NCBI GenBank assembly: GCA_019752295.1
Contig: JAIEMK010000016.1
Span: 1-64,000, forward strand
Length of the DNA: 64,000 nucleotides
Direction of reading: 5' to 3'
Source: Chitinophagaceae bacterium
GTDB lineage: Bacteria > Bacteroidota > Bacteroidia > Chitinophagales > Chitinophagaceae
Positions 27,157 through 36,659 of the stretch are shown here, one piece after another. Positions within the stretch are counted from its first letter, which is position 1. Each line of letters begins with the position of its first letter. A model generated the notes under the pieces. The model was not told where the DNA came from. It saw only the letters and a list, made by a program, of their open reading frames with translations, and searched no databases. Position numbers and translations under genes: made by a program.

Positions 27157-28080
27157 TTAACTGACTGTAACATTCATCGCTTCCAAGATCTTATTCAACT
27201 CTTCCAGGGAATAATATTCGATGCTGATGCTGCCATAGCCTTTTTTATTGTGAGCCATTTTAACTTTCGTTCCAAAGTGTGAGGCTAAATTATCTTCTAT
27301 TTTTTTATATGCAGGAGGAAGGTCCGACTTTAGTGAAGGTTTAACAACGCCACTCTTTTCTGCTTTATACATTTTCCGAACCAGCTCTTCTGTTTGACGA
27401 ACATTCAGGCCTTTATTTTGGATTTCTTTATAAACAAAAAGTTGTTTGTCGATGGTATCAATATTCACCAACGCTCTTGCATGACCCATACTGAGGTTGC
27501 CATTACGCACAGCAAGCTGAATATCGGGAGGCAACTTTAACAGGCGAATATAATTGGTAACAGTACTTCTTTCTTTGCCCATTCTTTCTGCAACCTGCTC
27601 TTGAGAATAATTTAGTTCTTCCATCATGCGCTTATAGCTCAGCGCCACTTCCATTGCATTCAGGTTTTCTCTTTGCAGGTTTTCCAATAAAGCCAGTTCA
27701 AGTAATTGCTGGTCGTTTGCCTGACGTATATATACCGGCACATCTTTTAACCCTGCAATCTTTGATGCCCTGAATCTTCGCTCACCTGCAATCAGTTGAT
27801 ATTTTCCGTTTGCAAGTTTTGATACAGTAAGCGGCTGAATAATATCGTGTATCTTGATGGATGCTGCCAACTCGTTTAATGCATTTTCATCAAAATCTTT
27901 TCTAGGCTGTTTTGGATTAATTGTAATCTCAGAGATCAGTAATCTATTGGTTGAGGTAACTTCTTCAACAATAGTGGTCTTTAAACTTCCTTCAGTAGTT
28001 TTTAAATCCGCGTCGATATTCTGCAATAAAGATCTAAGGCCTTTGCCGATCAAATCTTTATTATTTTTTGGTGTACTCAT
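27157..28080 (-). CDS. parB: Chromosome partitioning protein ParB
   Basis: 307 residues from ATG 28080; a TTG two codons upstream is dismissed. The N-terminal ParB/Srx domain with the CTP-binding GERRFRA motif (about 97-103) and NLQRENLNAMEVALSY is followed by the parS-binding helix-turn-helix (YSQEQVAERMGKERSTVTNYIRLLKLP). A C-terminal dimerisation part ends the protein. It loads at parS and slides as a CTP-dependent clamp. I saw no parS-like 16-mer in the window, although I did not scan exhaustively. Confidence 0.95.
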   Translation of the reverse strand: MSTPKNNKDLIGKGLRSLLQNIDADLKTTEGSLKTTIVEEVTSTNRLLISEITINPKQPRKDFDENALNELAASIKIHDIIQPLTVSKLANGKYQLIAGERRFRASKIAGLKDVPVYIRQANDQQLLELALLENLQRENLNAMEVALSYKRMMEELNYSQEQVAERMGKERSTVTNYIRLLKLPPDIQLAVRNGNLSMGHARALVNIDTIDKQLFVYKEIQNKGLNVRQTEELVRKMYKAEKSGVVKPSLKSDLPPAYKKIEDNLASHFGTKVKMAHNKKGYGSISIEYYSLEELNKILEAMNVTVS

Positions 28081-28127
28081 TTTCAATTCTGGTTTCTAAT
28101 ATATTCTTTGAAGCACTACTGTTTGTA

Positions 28128-28928
28128 CTATTCAATAATTCTTTCTTGGTTACTCATTTTTGTGAGTCCGTTATTCTGTAATATTTCTTTTGCCAGATTA
28201 AGGTAATTAACAGCTCCCTTACTTTCGGCATCGTACAGTATAACAGGCTTGCCTACACTTGGGGCTTCACTTAAACGGGTATTGCGATGAATGATGGTTG
28301 AAAAAACCATGTCGTCAAAATGTCGTCTTACTTCACTCACAACCTGATTGCATAAACGCAGGCGTCCATCGTACATGGTCATCAAAATTCCTTCGATTTT
28401 TAATTCAGGGTTTAAGCGATTCTGAACGATCTTAATGGTATTCAATAATTTCCCCAAACCTTCCAACGCAAAAAATTCGCATTGTACCGGAACTACTACA
28501 CTGTCGGAAGCTACTAATGAATTTACGGTGATTAAACCCAATGAAGGAGAGCAGTCGATTACAACAAAATCGTATTTATCTCTTACCGCATCCAAAATGC
28601 CCTTCATTACATTCTCGCGATTCGGATAATTAATCATTTCAATTTCGGCACCCACCAAATCAATATGTGAAGGAAGCAGATCAAGATTCGGAACATCGCT
28701 TTTTAAAATTACATCGGCAGCATGGGTATTATTTACCATACAGTCGTACAAACTATTTGTAATATTATGCAGATCAAAGCCAACGCCGGTAGTACTATTC
28801 GCCTGCGGATCCGCATCCACCAGCAATGTTTTGTATTCCAGCACAGCCAAACTTGCAGCCACGTTGATTGCAGTAGTTGTTTTTCCGACCCCGCCTTTTT
28901 GATTGGCAACGCCAATGATTATCGCCAT
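28128..28928 (-). CDS. parA: ParA/Soj chromosome partitioning ATPase
   Basis: 266 residues. Deviant Walker A KGGVGKTTTAIN (about 11-22), DADPQAN and FVVIDCSPSLG identify the ParA/MinD ATPase family. The DNA-bound ATP dimer drives ParB-parS segregation. parB begins 47 bp after its stop, so both are probably in one transcript with DUF5683 and dapB. A chromosomal rather than plasmid pair is implied by the conserved housekeeping neighbours. Confidence 0.95.
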   Translation of the reverse strand: MAIIIGVANQKGGVGKTTTAINVAASLAVLEYKTLLVDADPQANSTTGVGFDLHNITNSLYDCMVNNTHAADVILKSDVPNLDLLPSHIDLVGAEIEMINYPNRENVMKGILDAVRDKYDFVVIDCSPSLGLITVNSLVASDSVVVPVQCEFFALEGLGKLLNTIKIVQNRLNPELKIEGILMTMYDGRLRLCNQVVSEVRRHFDDMVFSTIIHRNTRLSEAPSVGKPVILYDAESKGAVNYLNLAKEILQNNGLTKMSNQERIIE

Positions 28929-28986
28929 AAAATCTTCCGTTTGTCTGCTATTTGCAGAGCTATATTTAATAAATCAGGTTTCAATT

Positions 28987-29667
28987 CTAAATCGATACAG
29001 TAGCTCCGATTTCAGGCAATAATAAGCTTTTACCCGCTGATTCGAATGCAGATTGCGCTGCAGCAGTATCAATTTTTATTGCGTCAAAGGTATTATAGTG
29101 TACCCCAACTACTTTGTTGCAGGAAATAAAATTGCTGCAAATCATCGCATCGTCAATGCCCATGGTAAAATTGTCTCCGATCGGGAGCACCGCAAAATCG
29201 AGTTTCGACCAATTTGCAATTAATTTCATATCCAAGGTTAAGGCAGTGTCGCCACTATAATAAAAATTGCCTTCGTCGCTCATAAAAACAAAACCCATCG
29301 GATTACCTCCATAACTGCCATCCGGTAAACCGCTACTATGGTGCGCTACAACCGTTTTTACCATCCCAAAATCAAAATGCCATTTACCTCCCGTATTCAT
29401 AGGATGGGTGTTGGCTACGCCATTTTTGTTTAACCATTCGTGAATCTCAAAATTGGCGACCACTTTGCAACCGGTTCTCTTGGCAATGCCGATGGCATCG
29501 GCAATATGGTCTCCGTGCCCGTGCGATATAAAAATATAATCCACTTCAAGCTCATTCACATCTACTGCCACTGCCAATTCATTAAAAGAAATAAAGGGGT
29601 CGAAAAGAATCCTTTTACCCTTAATTTCTACCGCAAAACAAGAATGCCCGTAATAACTGAGGTTCAT
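28987..29667 (-). CDS. UPF0173-type metal-dependent hydrolase (metallo-beta-lactamase fold)
   Basis: 226 residues from ATG 29667; the alternative TTG at 29691 is poorer. Metal ligands are seen in YGHSCF near the N-terminus and in SHGHGDHIAD (about 50-59). The VAHHSSGLPDGSYGGNPMGFV and YSGDTALTLDMK segments are typical of the UPF0173 group. The substrate is unknown. It is encoded 58 bp upstream of parA on the same strand. Confidence 0.88.
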   Translation of the reverse strand: MNLSYYGHSCFAVEIKGKRILFDPFISFNELAVAVDVNELEVDYIFISHGHGDHIADAIGIAKRTGCKVVANFEIHEWLNKNGVANTHPMNTGGKWHFDFGMVKTVVAHHSSGLPDGSYGGNPMGFVFMSDEGNFYYSGDTALTLDMKLIANWSKLDFAVLPIGDNFTMGIDDAMICSNFISCNKVVGVHYNTFDAIKIDTAAAQSAFESAGKSLLLPEIGATVSI

Positions 29668-29859
29668 TTGTATTTTTATATTGGATGCCAAAAATACACT
29701 TTAGACCAGATCTTCGGAACAATATTATCTTATCATTGTTAACAGTAACCGGATTCGGAAATTATACGAATAATTATTTTTTCTAATTCAAATTAATATA
29801 TCCGGTTTTACAATAAAGTGGAACTGCATTCGTCTATCTATTAAATTAAAATTGCTCTT

Positions 29860-31107
29860 ATGAGAAATGCGGGTACCTGGTGGATTATTGCAGTAATAAT
29901 GTTATTACTTGACTTTTATGTGTATCAAGCTCTGAAAACCGTGACCCAAAACTCAGGCGAAAAAACCAGAATGTTTATTCACTTTGGCTATTGGTTGGTT
30001 TCGGCTGCGGGCTTGCTCCTGCTCCTGTCGTTCCCCTACATTCAATCTTTACAAAGTTCCAAACTATTCAGGAATTATGTATTTGCCATTCTAATCGGAT
30101 TATTTTTTGCAAAATTATTAGGCGCATTATTTTTTATGACAGATGATGTAAGAAGGGGATCGCTTTTGCTAATGAGCAAATTGTTTCCTAAAGCCGGAGC
30201 CCAATTTATGGGCGAAGCAAACAGCATTCCACGCTCCCTATTTTTAAGTTGGCTGGGTCTGGGAATGGGAGGCTCTTTGTTTGGAACATTATTATATGGA
30301 TTCTCTAACAAATACAATTACCAGATCAAACGTGTAAAACTGGCTTATCATAATTTACCGGAAGCATTTAAGGGAATGAAACTGGTACATATCAGCGATA
30401 TCCATAGCGGTAGCTTTCAGAATAAATCGGCAGTAGACCACGGTGTGCAAATGGTATTGAAAGAAAATGCCGACCTGATTTTATTTACCGGCGATCTGGT
30501 GAACGACAGGGCAACGGAAATGCAGGATTATATGGATGTTTTTAACAAGCTGCAAGCACCCCTTGGTGTGTATAGCACACTGGGAAACCACGACTATGGC
30601 GACTATGTGGCATGGCCAAGCGAGGAAGCAAAAAAACAGAACCTGAACGACCTGAAAAAAGTACATGAGGAGCTGGGGTGGAGATTGTTGATGAATGAAC
30701 ACGTTTTATTGGAAAAAAATAACCAACATATTGCTTTATTGGGAATCGAAAACTGGGGTGCAAAAGGCAGGTTCCCAAAATATGGTAAGATGAAGGAAGC
30801 CTACCCCGGAACAGAACATATTCCTTTTAAGATTTTGATGAGCCACGATCCAAGTCATTGGGATGCAGAAGTAAAAACAACTTATCCCGATATCGATCTG
30901 ATGCTGGCAGGGCATACCCATGGAATGCAATTCGGACTGGAGAATCCTTATTTTAAATGGAGCCCTGTTCAATGGATGTATCGCCAATGGGCGGGTTTGT
31001 ACGAAGATGGGAAACAGAAATTATACGTCAATCGGGGATATGGTTTTATCGGCTATCCTGGCAGAGTAGGGATCATGCCCGAGATTACTGTCATTGAATT
31101 GGTATAA
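29860..31107 (+). CDS. Membrane-anchored calcineurin-type metallophosphoesterase
   Basis: 415 residues. Four transmembrane helices occupy the first 150 residues. The phosphoesterase domain follows with all metal-binding blocks: HISDIHSG (about 177), GDLVND, GNHDYGD (about 243) and AGHTHGMQ (about 350). The build matches the YkuE-like family, whose members cut phosphodiesters or UDP-diacylglucosamine-like lipids at the membrane. The true substrate here is not known. Confidence 0.9.
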   Translation: MRNAGTWWIIAVIMLLLDFYVYQALKTVTQNSGEKTRMFIHFGYWLVSAAGLLLLLSFPYIQSLQSSKLFRNYVFAILIGLFFAKLLGALFFMTDDVRRGSLLLMSKLFPKAGAQFMGEANSIPRSLFLSWLGLGMGGSLFGTLLYGFSNKYNYQIKRVKLAYHNLPEAFKGMKLVHISDIHSGSFQNKSAVDHGVQMVLKENADLILFTGDLVNDRATEMQDYMDVFNKLQAPLGVYSTLGNHDYGDYVAWPSEEAKKQNLNDLKKVHEELGWRLLMNEHVLLEKNNQHIALLGIENWGAKGRFPKYGKMKEAYPGTEHIPFKILMSHDPSHWDAEVKTTYPDIDLMLAGHTHGMQFGLENPYFKWSPVQWMYRQWAGLYEDGKQKLYVNRGYGFIGYPGRVGIMPEITVIELV

Positions 31108-31216
31108 TATCAGTACCCACTTACACATATTGGTTTATTAATTGCATTTTCCACTTTTTACTTTTTGTTTAAAATTTTTGGCACGCGTTTGGTAAGGATG
31201 AATAAAACAATCGAAT

Positions 31217-31810
31217 ATGAAACATTTACTGATAGCAGTTTTAGTAGTAACAGGTTTTTCTTTGGGTGCAAATGCGCAAGCCGGCTTTCGTTTGGGAGTA
31301 AAAGGCGGTTTGAATCTGAACCAGTATGAGGGTCAGTCCTTCAATAACGGGTTTAAGTATGGATATCATCTAGGTGGATTTGCCGAAATAGATTTTTCCA
31401 AAAAAATAGGTGTTCAACCCGAAGTAATCTGGAGTGAGTCGAACACTACTTATTCTTCCGGATTTGCAAACCTTTATCCATCTCTGGTGAATTCAGGAAA
31501 CAATCAAAACGTAAAACTCAATTATTTAACAATTCCATTATTACTCAGATATAATGTGGGAAGCATGGTAACATTGCTTGCAGGTCCACAGTTTGGAATC
31601 CTGATGAATAAAGACCAAACCGTTTTACAAAATGGTCAGCAGGCTTTTGCAAGTGGCGATTTTGCACTAACAGCAGGGTTGCAATTTAATTTACAAACCC
31701 TGCGTATCTATGGCAGATACAGTGCAGGAATGAAGAACATTAATCAGATTGATCAAAGAGATAAATGGACTAACCAACAAATCCAGTTAGGAATTGGTTT
31801 AAAATTATAA
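31217..31810 (+). CDS. Porin-family outer-membrane beta-barrel protein (PorT-like)
   Basis: 197 residues. The signal peptide ends at ANAQA. Eight-strand-type barrel features follow: FRLGVKGGLNLNQ, YGYHLGGFAEIDFSKKIGVQPEVIWS, YLTIPLLLRYNVG, LLAGPQFGILMN and the C-terminal strand IQLGIGLKL. This is the common Bacteroidota OMP_b-brl_2 type. No ligand can be assigned. A terminator follows 23 bp after the stop. Confidence 0.88.
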   Translation: MKHLLIAVLVVTGFSLGANAQAGFRLGVKGGLNLNQYEGQSFNNGFKYGYHLGGFAEIDFSKKIGVQPEVIWSESNTTYSSGFANLYPSLVNSGNNQNVKLNYLTIPLLLRYNVGSMVTLLAGPQFGILMNKDQTVLQNGQQAFASGDFALTAGLQFNLQTLRIYGRYSAGMKNINQIDQRDKWTNQQIQLGIGLKL

Positions 31811-31833
31811 ATATAGTAATCCATGAAAAACCG

Positions 31834-31860
31834 AGGCATCCTTTTGGGTGCCTTTTTTTT
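31834..31860 (+). terminator. Intrinsic terminator
   Basis: AGGCATCC (31834-31841), loop TTTT, GGGTGCCT (31846-31853) and a following T-run end the barrel-protein transcript. Confidence 0.8.
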
Positions 31861-31945
31861 GAGGTTGATGGACGGGCAGATTAATTATTCTAAAGTGTTT
31901 AATTTGCAGGGGTATTTGTTAGTTGAATTATTTTAAAATTTTACC

Positions 31946-33019
31946 GTGACTATATTTTCATACGAAAGGCTCTATCAGTTTACGCATGCAGTTTTTATTA
32001 AAATGGGATGTTCTCTTGAAGATGCAACTATTGCAACAACTGTTTTAATTGCGGCAGATCTGCGGGGGATCGATAGTCATGGTGTTGCAAGGTTGAGCGG
32101 CTATATCCGTTTGTGGGAAGCCGGAAGAATCAATACCAAACCAAATATTAAAGTGGTTTATGAAACGCCATCAACCGCTGTGGTGGATGGAGATGCAGGA
32201 CTGGGGTTGGTAGTAGCCCCTTTTGCCATGCAGGTAGCAATTAATAAAGCCACACTAGTGGGAACTGGTTGGGTAAGTGTAAAAAACTCGAACCATTTTG
32301 GTATTGCCGGGGTGCATGCACAAATGGCACTCAAAGAAGATATGATTGGCATGGCAATGACAAATGCTTCGGCACTGGTGGCGCCTACATTTTCGATTGA
32401 AAGAATGTTAGGAACAAATCCTATCGCAGTAGCCATACCTGCCAACGAGCAGCCCGCATTTGTTGCAGACTTTGCAACAACAACTGCAGCAAATGGTAAG
32501 CTCGAAATTTTGCAAAGAAAAAATGCTGATACGCCACTGGGCTGGGTTCAGGATAAAGAAGGTAATGAATCAACCGATGCAAATATTTTAAAGAAGCAGG
32601 GAGCACTCTTACCACTGGGAAGCGATCGGGAACACGGCAGTCATAAGGGTTATGCATTGGGAAGCATCGTGGATATTTTTTCAGGAGTATTAAGCGGCGC
32701 ATCATATGGCCCCTGGGCGCCTCCCTTTCCTGCATATGTGCCAATGCCCGAAAATCAGCCGGGGCAAGGGCTCGGGCACTTTTTTGGCGCCATGCGGGTA
32801 GATGCATTCAGGCCTGCAGAAGAGTTTAAGCAGCATATGGATAACTGGATTACAAGATTCCGTTCTGCAGTGCCGGCACCCGGACACGAAAAAGTATTAA
32901 TACCCGGCGATCCAGAACGAGAGATGGAAGCACTGCGCATTCGAGAAGGTGTTCCATTGGTTGATGCGGTTGAAAAAGACCTTCAAATAATTGCAAAGAA
33001 TTTCGGAATAGCATTTTAA
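31946..33019 (+). CDS. Malate/L-lactate dehydrogenase (Ldh2) family oxidoreductase
   Basis: 357 residues of the NAD(P)-dependent Ldh2/YlbC-YbiC family, unrelated to Rossmann-type MDH. Signatures are DLRGIDSHGVARLSGYI, VKNSNHFGIAGVHA and GSDREHGSHKGYALG. The translation starts with GTG at 31946, in good alignment with the family N-terminus; no ATG is available before it. Substrate may be malate, lactate or another 2-hydroxy acid. The chitinase gene follows 14 bp later, so they may share a transcript. Confidence 0.9.
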   Translation: MTIFSYERLYQFTHAVFIKMGCSLEDATIATTVLIAADLRGIDSHGVARLSGYIRLWEAGRINTKPNIKVVYETPSTAVVDGDAGLGLVVAPFAMQVAINKATLVGTGWVSVKNSNHFGIAGVHAQMALKEDMIGMAMTNASALVAPTFSIERMLGTNPIAVAIPANEQPAFVADFATTTAANGKLEILQRKNADTPLGWVQDKEGNESTDANILKKQGALLPLGSDREHGSHKGYALGSIVDIFSGVLSGASYGPWAPPFPAYVPMPENQPGQGLGHFFGAMRVDAFRPAEEFKQHMDNWITRFRSAVPAPGHEKVLIPGDPEREMEALRIREGVPLVDAVEKDLQIIAKNFGIAF

Positions 33020-33033
33020 ACAATACCGGCAGC

Positions 33034-33936
33034 ATGAGAAAAAAAATATGCTTCACTTTATTTTTTTGTAGCCTGTTTTTTTTGCAAGCTGCGGCGCAGA
33101 TATATAATGAACTGGACGATGTGATTGTGGCAAACAGATCCAATAAAAAAACCAATCTCACCAAATTTTTAGATGCCAAAAAATGGAATAATTTATTTCC
33201 AAACAGATTCCACATTTCAAAATATCCCGACAGCAATTTTGCTAATACCCCTAAAAAAGATTTTTACAGTTTTGATGCTTTTGTAAAAGCGGCAAAATTG
33301 TTCCCCATTTTTTTAGGCGACGGTAACGAAGCTACACAAAGACGAGAGCTGGCTGCTTTTCTGGCCAATATTTCGCATGAAACCAATGGTGGTTGGGATG
33401 AAGCGCCTGGTGGAATATACCGATGGGGACTATATTTTGTTAAAGAGAATGGATATCCTAACAGCAAATTCAAATATGCCGACACGAGTAAGAAAAAATG
33501 GATGCCTGTGTTGGGTAAGTCTTATCATGGAAGGGGGCCCATGCAATTGAGTTGGAATTATAATTACGGTCAGTTTAGTGAAGCCTATTTTGGCGATAAA
33601 AATGTTTTGCTCAATAATCCCGACCTGCTTACTAATGATGCCGTATTATGCTTTGCGAGCGCCATCTGGTTTTGGGTGAGGGATCAATATCCCAAACCCT
33701 CCTGCCACGATATTATGGCGGGACAATGGGAGCCTAGTCCCAAAGATATTGCAGGTGGTAGAGGCTTAGGTTTTGGTACCGTTGTGAATGTGATCAATGG
33801 CGGTTTAGAGTGTGGAGAGAACCACTCCGAAAAAACCAAATACCGGTATGGGTTTTATCAGTATTTCTGTAATTTTTTAAAGATCGACCAAGGCCCCAAT
33901 GCAGAATGCAGTTCGCAGAAACCATTTGGGTACTAA
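33034..33936 (+). CDS. Secreted GH19 chitinase-like protein
   Basis: 300 residues with a signal peptide ending at AAAQ (about 22). The mature part matches glycoside hydrolase family 19: ANISHETNGGWDE with the presumed catalytic Glu (about 114-116), SYHGRGPMQLSWNYNYG, and the C-terminal INGGLECG motif. Members cut chitin or, in some bacteria, peptidoglycan-like polymers. GH19 is plant- and actinobacteria-typical but also occurs in Chitinophagaceae. No chitin-binding domain is visible. Confidence 0.9.
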   Translation: MRKKICFTLFFCSLFFLQAAAQIYNELDDVIVANRSNKKTNLTKFLDAKKWNNLFPNRFHISKYPDSNFANTPKKDFYSFDAFVKAAKLFPIFLGDGNEATQRRELAAFLANISHETNGGWDEAPGGIYRWGLYFVKENGYPNSKFKYADTSKKKWMPVLGKSYHGRGPMQLSWNYNYGQFSEAYFGDKNVLLNNPDLLTNDAVLCFASAIWFWVRDQYPKPSCHDIMAGQWEPSPKDIAGGRGLGFGTVVNVINGGLECGENHSEKTKYRYGFYQYFCNFLKIDQGPNAECSSQKPFGY

Positions 33937-34053
33937 CTGGTTTAAAATGTAATACTGATGGAAAACTACTTTCAAGAAATATGTGTTTGAAGCGCTCTTG
34001 AAGCACCGAGAGACTAACATTTGTTATTAAAATTCTTAGAATTTATTTTGAGT

Positions 34054-34070
34054 GCAAATGGTACATTTGC
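34054..34070. promoter_or_regulatory. Palindrome overlapping the lysC -7 element
   Basis: GCAAATG-GTA-CATTTGC is a perfect 7-bp inverted repeat. Its right arm and spacer contain TACATTTG (34062-34069), an exact TAnnTTTG element 22 bp before the lysC ATG. A protein bound to the palindrome would block the promoter, so this is a candidate operator. No -33 element is obvious. Confidence 0.4.
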
Positions 34071-34091
34071 AAACTAAATTCAAATGGTTTT

Positions 34092-35411
34092 ATGAAAATA
34101 ATGAAGTTTGGCGGAACCAGTGTAGGAAAGCCGGAGCGGATGCATCAGGTATCGCAACTAATTACCAAAGATGCAGAATCTAAAATTGTAGTATTAAGCG
34201 CATTAAGCGGGACCACCAATGCGTTGGTGGATATTAGTAATAGTTTAGCCGGCAGCGACAGACTGGCCGCAAAGCAAAAGATTGATGCACTGGAAGCGCA
34301 TTACCGCAACTTCGTAACCGATCTGGTGAAGCAAGATGCGAATCGCGCAAAAGCAAATGCAATTGTTTCGGAGCACTTTGAATTTCTGAATATCATTTTA
34401 CGGATTTCTTTTTCTGAAGCGCTGAATAAAGATATTCTGGCGCAAGGTGAATTGATGAGTACTAAACTATTCAGTGTTTATCTCGAAGAATTGGGGATCG
34501 ACCATTTGTTATTACCTGCTTTGGAATTCATGTCGGTTGATGCAAATGAAGAACCAAATTTTCCTTCCATTCGCGCTAAATTAACTGCATTACTTGCAGA
34601 GCATACCGATAAGAAAATATTTATTACACAAGGATATATCTGCAGAAATGTACGTGGTGAAGTAGACAACCTGAAACGTGGAGGAAGCGACTATACTGCT
34701 TCATTAGTTGCTGCTGCTATCAATGCCAGTGTTTGTGAAATATGGACAGATATTGATGGCATGCACAATAACGATCCGAGAATTGTAAACAAGACCGTTG
34801 CTATTGAGCAATTGAGTTTTGACGAAGCTGCCGAGTTAGCTTATTTCGGAGCAAAGATCCTGCATCCTACCTGTATCTGGCCAGCACAACAAGAAAACGT
34901 TCCGGTAAAATTGTTGAATACCATGCAACCCGAAGCTGCTGGTACCGTTATTACCAAAGAAGCTGGAAGTGTTGGTGTAAAAGCGGTTGCGGCTAAAGAC
35001 GGTATCATCGCAATCAAAATTAAGAGTAGCCGAATGTTATTGGCTTATGGATTCTTGCGTAAAGTATTTGAAGTGTTCGAAAAATATCGCACATCTATTG
35101 ATATGATCACTACTTCTGAAGTAGCCGTATCGGTTACCATCGATAACGATACTTCTCTTGCAGAAATTATTAAAGAACTAGAGCCCTTTGGAACTGTTGA
35201 AGTTGAAAAGGATCAATCAATCGTTTCGATTGTAGGTAACGAAATTGCAAAAACCGAAGACGTGTTGATGAAGTTGTTTGATGCTATTCGTGAAATACCG
35301 GTAACCATGGTAAGTTACGGTGGTAGTCCGCATAATATTTCTTTACTCGTGCCAAAAGAGTTTAGAACAAAAACCCTGCAATTGTTGAATAGCGGACTGT
35401 TTGGATTGTAG
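34092..35411 (+). CDS. lysC: Aspartate kinase (monofunctional)
   Basis: 439 residues. Phosphorylates aspartate, the first step to lysine, threonine and methionine. The KFGGTSVGKPERM motif opens the kinase domain; the RGGSDYTASL and TDIDGMHNNDPRIV blocks follow. Two ACT-like regulatory segments fill the C-terminal 150 residues (IAIKIKSSRMLLAYGFLRKVFEVFEKY, VSIVGNEIAKTEDVLMKLFDAI), so feedback control by an end product is likely. ATG at 34101 is an alternative start three codons later. Confidence 0.95.
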   Translation: MKIMKFGGTSVGKPERMHQVSQLITKDAESKIVVLSALSGTTNALVDISNSLAGSDRLAAKQKIDALEAHYRNFVTDLVKQDANRAKANAIVSEHFEFLNIILRISFSEALNKDILAQGELMSTKLFSVYLEELGIDHLLLPALEFMSVDANEEPNFPSIRAKLTALLAEHTDKKIFITQGYICRNVRGEVDNLKRGGSDYTASLVAAAINASVCEIWTDIDGMHNNDPRIVNKTVAIEQLSFDEAAELAYFGAKILHPTCIWPAQQENVPVKLLNTMQPEAAGTVITKEAGSVGVKAVAAKDGIIAIKIKSSRMLLAYGFLRKVFEVFEKYRTSIDMITTSEVAVSVTIDNDTSLAEIIKELEPFGTVEVEKDQSIVSIVGNEIAKTEDVLMKLFDAIREIPVTMVSYGGSPHNISLLVPKEFRTKTLQLLNSGLFGL

Positions 35412-35418
35412 AAGAATT

Positions 35419-35523
35419 CAAAATTCAAAATTCAAAATTCAAAATTCAAAATTCAAAAGTCAAAATTCAAAATTCAAAAGTCAAAAGTCGAAATTCAAAA
35501 CATAAAAGTCAAAACATAAAAAA
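35419..35523 (+). repeat. Heptanucleotide tandem array (15 units)
   Basis: Fifteen uninterrupted 7-bp units, mostly TCAAAAT (five in a row at the start) and TCAAAAG, with TCGAAAT, TCAAAAC, ATAAAAG and ATAAAAA variants toward the end. It fills the gap between the lysC stop and a terminator hairpin. This is the longest of four such arrays in the window. Confidence 0.88.
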
Positions 35524-35550
35524 GGCTGTCTCAATCGAGCAGCCTTTCTT
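35517..35550. terminator. Bidirectional terminator between lysC and queA
   Basis: AAAGGCTG (35521-35528), an inner CTC-AATC-GAG stem-loop and CAGCCTTT (35540-35547) form a strong hairpin. An A-tract on the left and T-rich sequence on the right let it serve both convergent genes. Confidence 0.75.
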
Positions 35551-35573
35551 ATTAATGCAACTATTTTTTTTGA

Positions 35574-35594
35574 CTTTTGAATTTTTACTTTTGA
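35574..35594 (-). repeat. Inverted heptanucleotide array (3 units)
   Basis: CTTTTGA, ATTTTTA, CTTTTGA are the reverse complement of the TCAAAA(G/T) unit, in 7-bp register. They lie just after the stop codon of queA. Each of the two convergent genes thus carries repeats oriented in its own direction toward the shared terminator. Confidence 0.65.
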
Positions 35595-35605
35595 CTTATC
35601 TTGGC

Positions 35606-36655
35606 TTAAATAATCAACAACGCATCTCCATAGCTGAAGAAGCGATACTTATCTTTGATAGCTTTTTTATAAGCTTCAATAGCCAGATCATATCCTGCAA
35701 ATGCGCAGGTCATAATCAAAAGACTTGTTTTAGGCAGATGGAAATTGGTAACCAAACTGTCTGCAACATTAAATTGATAAGGAGGATGAATAAAGTGATT
35801 GGTCCAACCTTCGCTTGGCTTCAACAATTTCTGAGCCGTAAAGCTGCTCTCCATTGCACGCATGGTTGTGGTGCCAATAGAACAAATTCTTTTTCCGGTT
35901 TCTTTGGCTTTGTTTACAATCTTACAAGCTTCTTCGTTGATCTGGTAGTATTCAGCATCCATTTTGTGTTTGCTCAAATCTTCTACTTCAATGGGGCGAA
36001 AAGTTCCCAAACCTGTATGTAGGGTAACTTCTGCAAAGCGAATTCCCTGAATTTCACAACGTTTAATTAATTCTTTCGAAAAGTGCAAACCGGCAGTTGG
36101 TGCTGCTACAGCCCCTTCGTATTTTGCGTAAACAGTTTGATAGCGTTCTTTGTCTTCTTCATCAGGTTTACGCTTGATGTATTTTGGTAAAGGAGTTTCA
36201 CCTAAAAATTCCAGCATTTTTTTAAAGCTCTCATCATCATCGTCCCATAAGAAACGAATGGTACGTCCGCGGCTGGTGGTGTTATCAATTACTTCTGCAA
36301 CTAACTCTTCGTTATCTCCGAAGTATAATTTATTTCCAACACGAATTTTTCTTGCGGGATCAACAATTACATCCCATAAACGATTGGGCTTGTTTAGTTC
36401 GCGCAATAAAAATACTTCAATCTTGGCACCGGTTTTTTCTTTGCGGCCATACATTCTTGCCGGAAATACTTTGGTGTTGTTTACTACAAAAACGTCTTTG
36501 TCGTCATAATACTCAAGAATGTCGCGGAAGTGTTTGTTTTCCATATGCCCTGTCTTACGATCAACCACCATTAATCGGCTGTCTTCACGTTTTTTGGTAG
36601 GGTTTTGGGCAATAAGGTTTAACGGAAGGTCAAACTTAAATTGTGATAATTTCAT
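35606..36655 (-). CDS. queA: S-adenosylmethionine:tRNA ribosyltransferase-isomerase
   Basis: 349 residues. Transfers and rearranges the ribose of S-adenosylmethionine onto preQ1 in tRNA, making epoxyqueuosine. Signatures are [24 protein letters not shown], the [15 protein letters not shown] segment, [18 protein letters not shown] and [20 protein letters not shown]. Full length. A probable promoter and a structured leader of about 97 nt lie upstream. Confidence 0.95.
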   Translation of the reverse strand: MKLSQFKFDLPLNLIAQNPTKKREDSRLMVVDRKTGHMENKHFRDILEYYDDKDVFVVNNTKVFPARMYGRKEKTGAKIEVFLLRELNKPNRLWDVIVDPARKIRVGNKLYFGDNEELVAEVIDNTTSRGRTIRFLWDDDDESFKKMLEFLGETPLPKYIKRKPDEEDKERYQTVYAKYEGAVAAPTAGLHFSKELIKRCEIQGIRFAEVTLHTGLGTFRPIEVEDLSKHKMDAEYYQINEEACKIVNKAKETGKRICSIGTTTMRAMESSFTAQKLLKPSEGWTNHFIHPPYQFNVADSLVTNFHLPKTSLLIMTCAFAGYDLAIEAYKKAIKDKYRFFSYGDALLII

Positions 36656-36659
36656 GTGT

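Noticed and set aside
35419..35523. Possible CRISPR array because of the regular repeats
   Set aside because: The units are 7 bp and contiguous, without spacers. There are no cas genes in the window.
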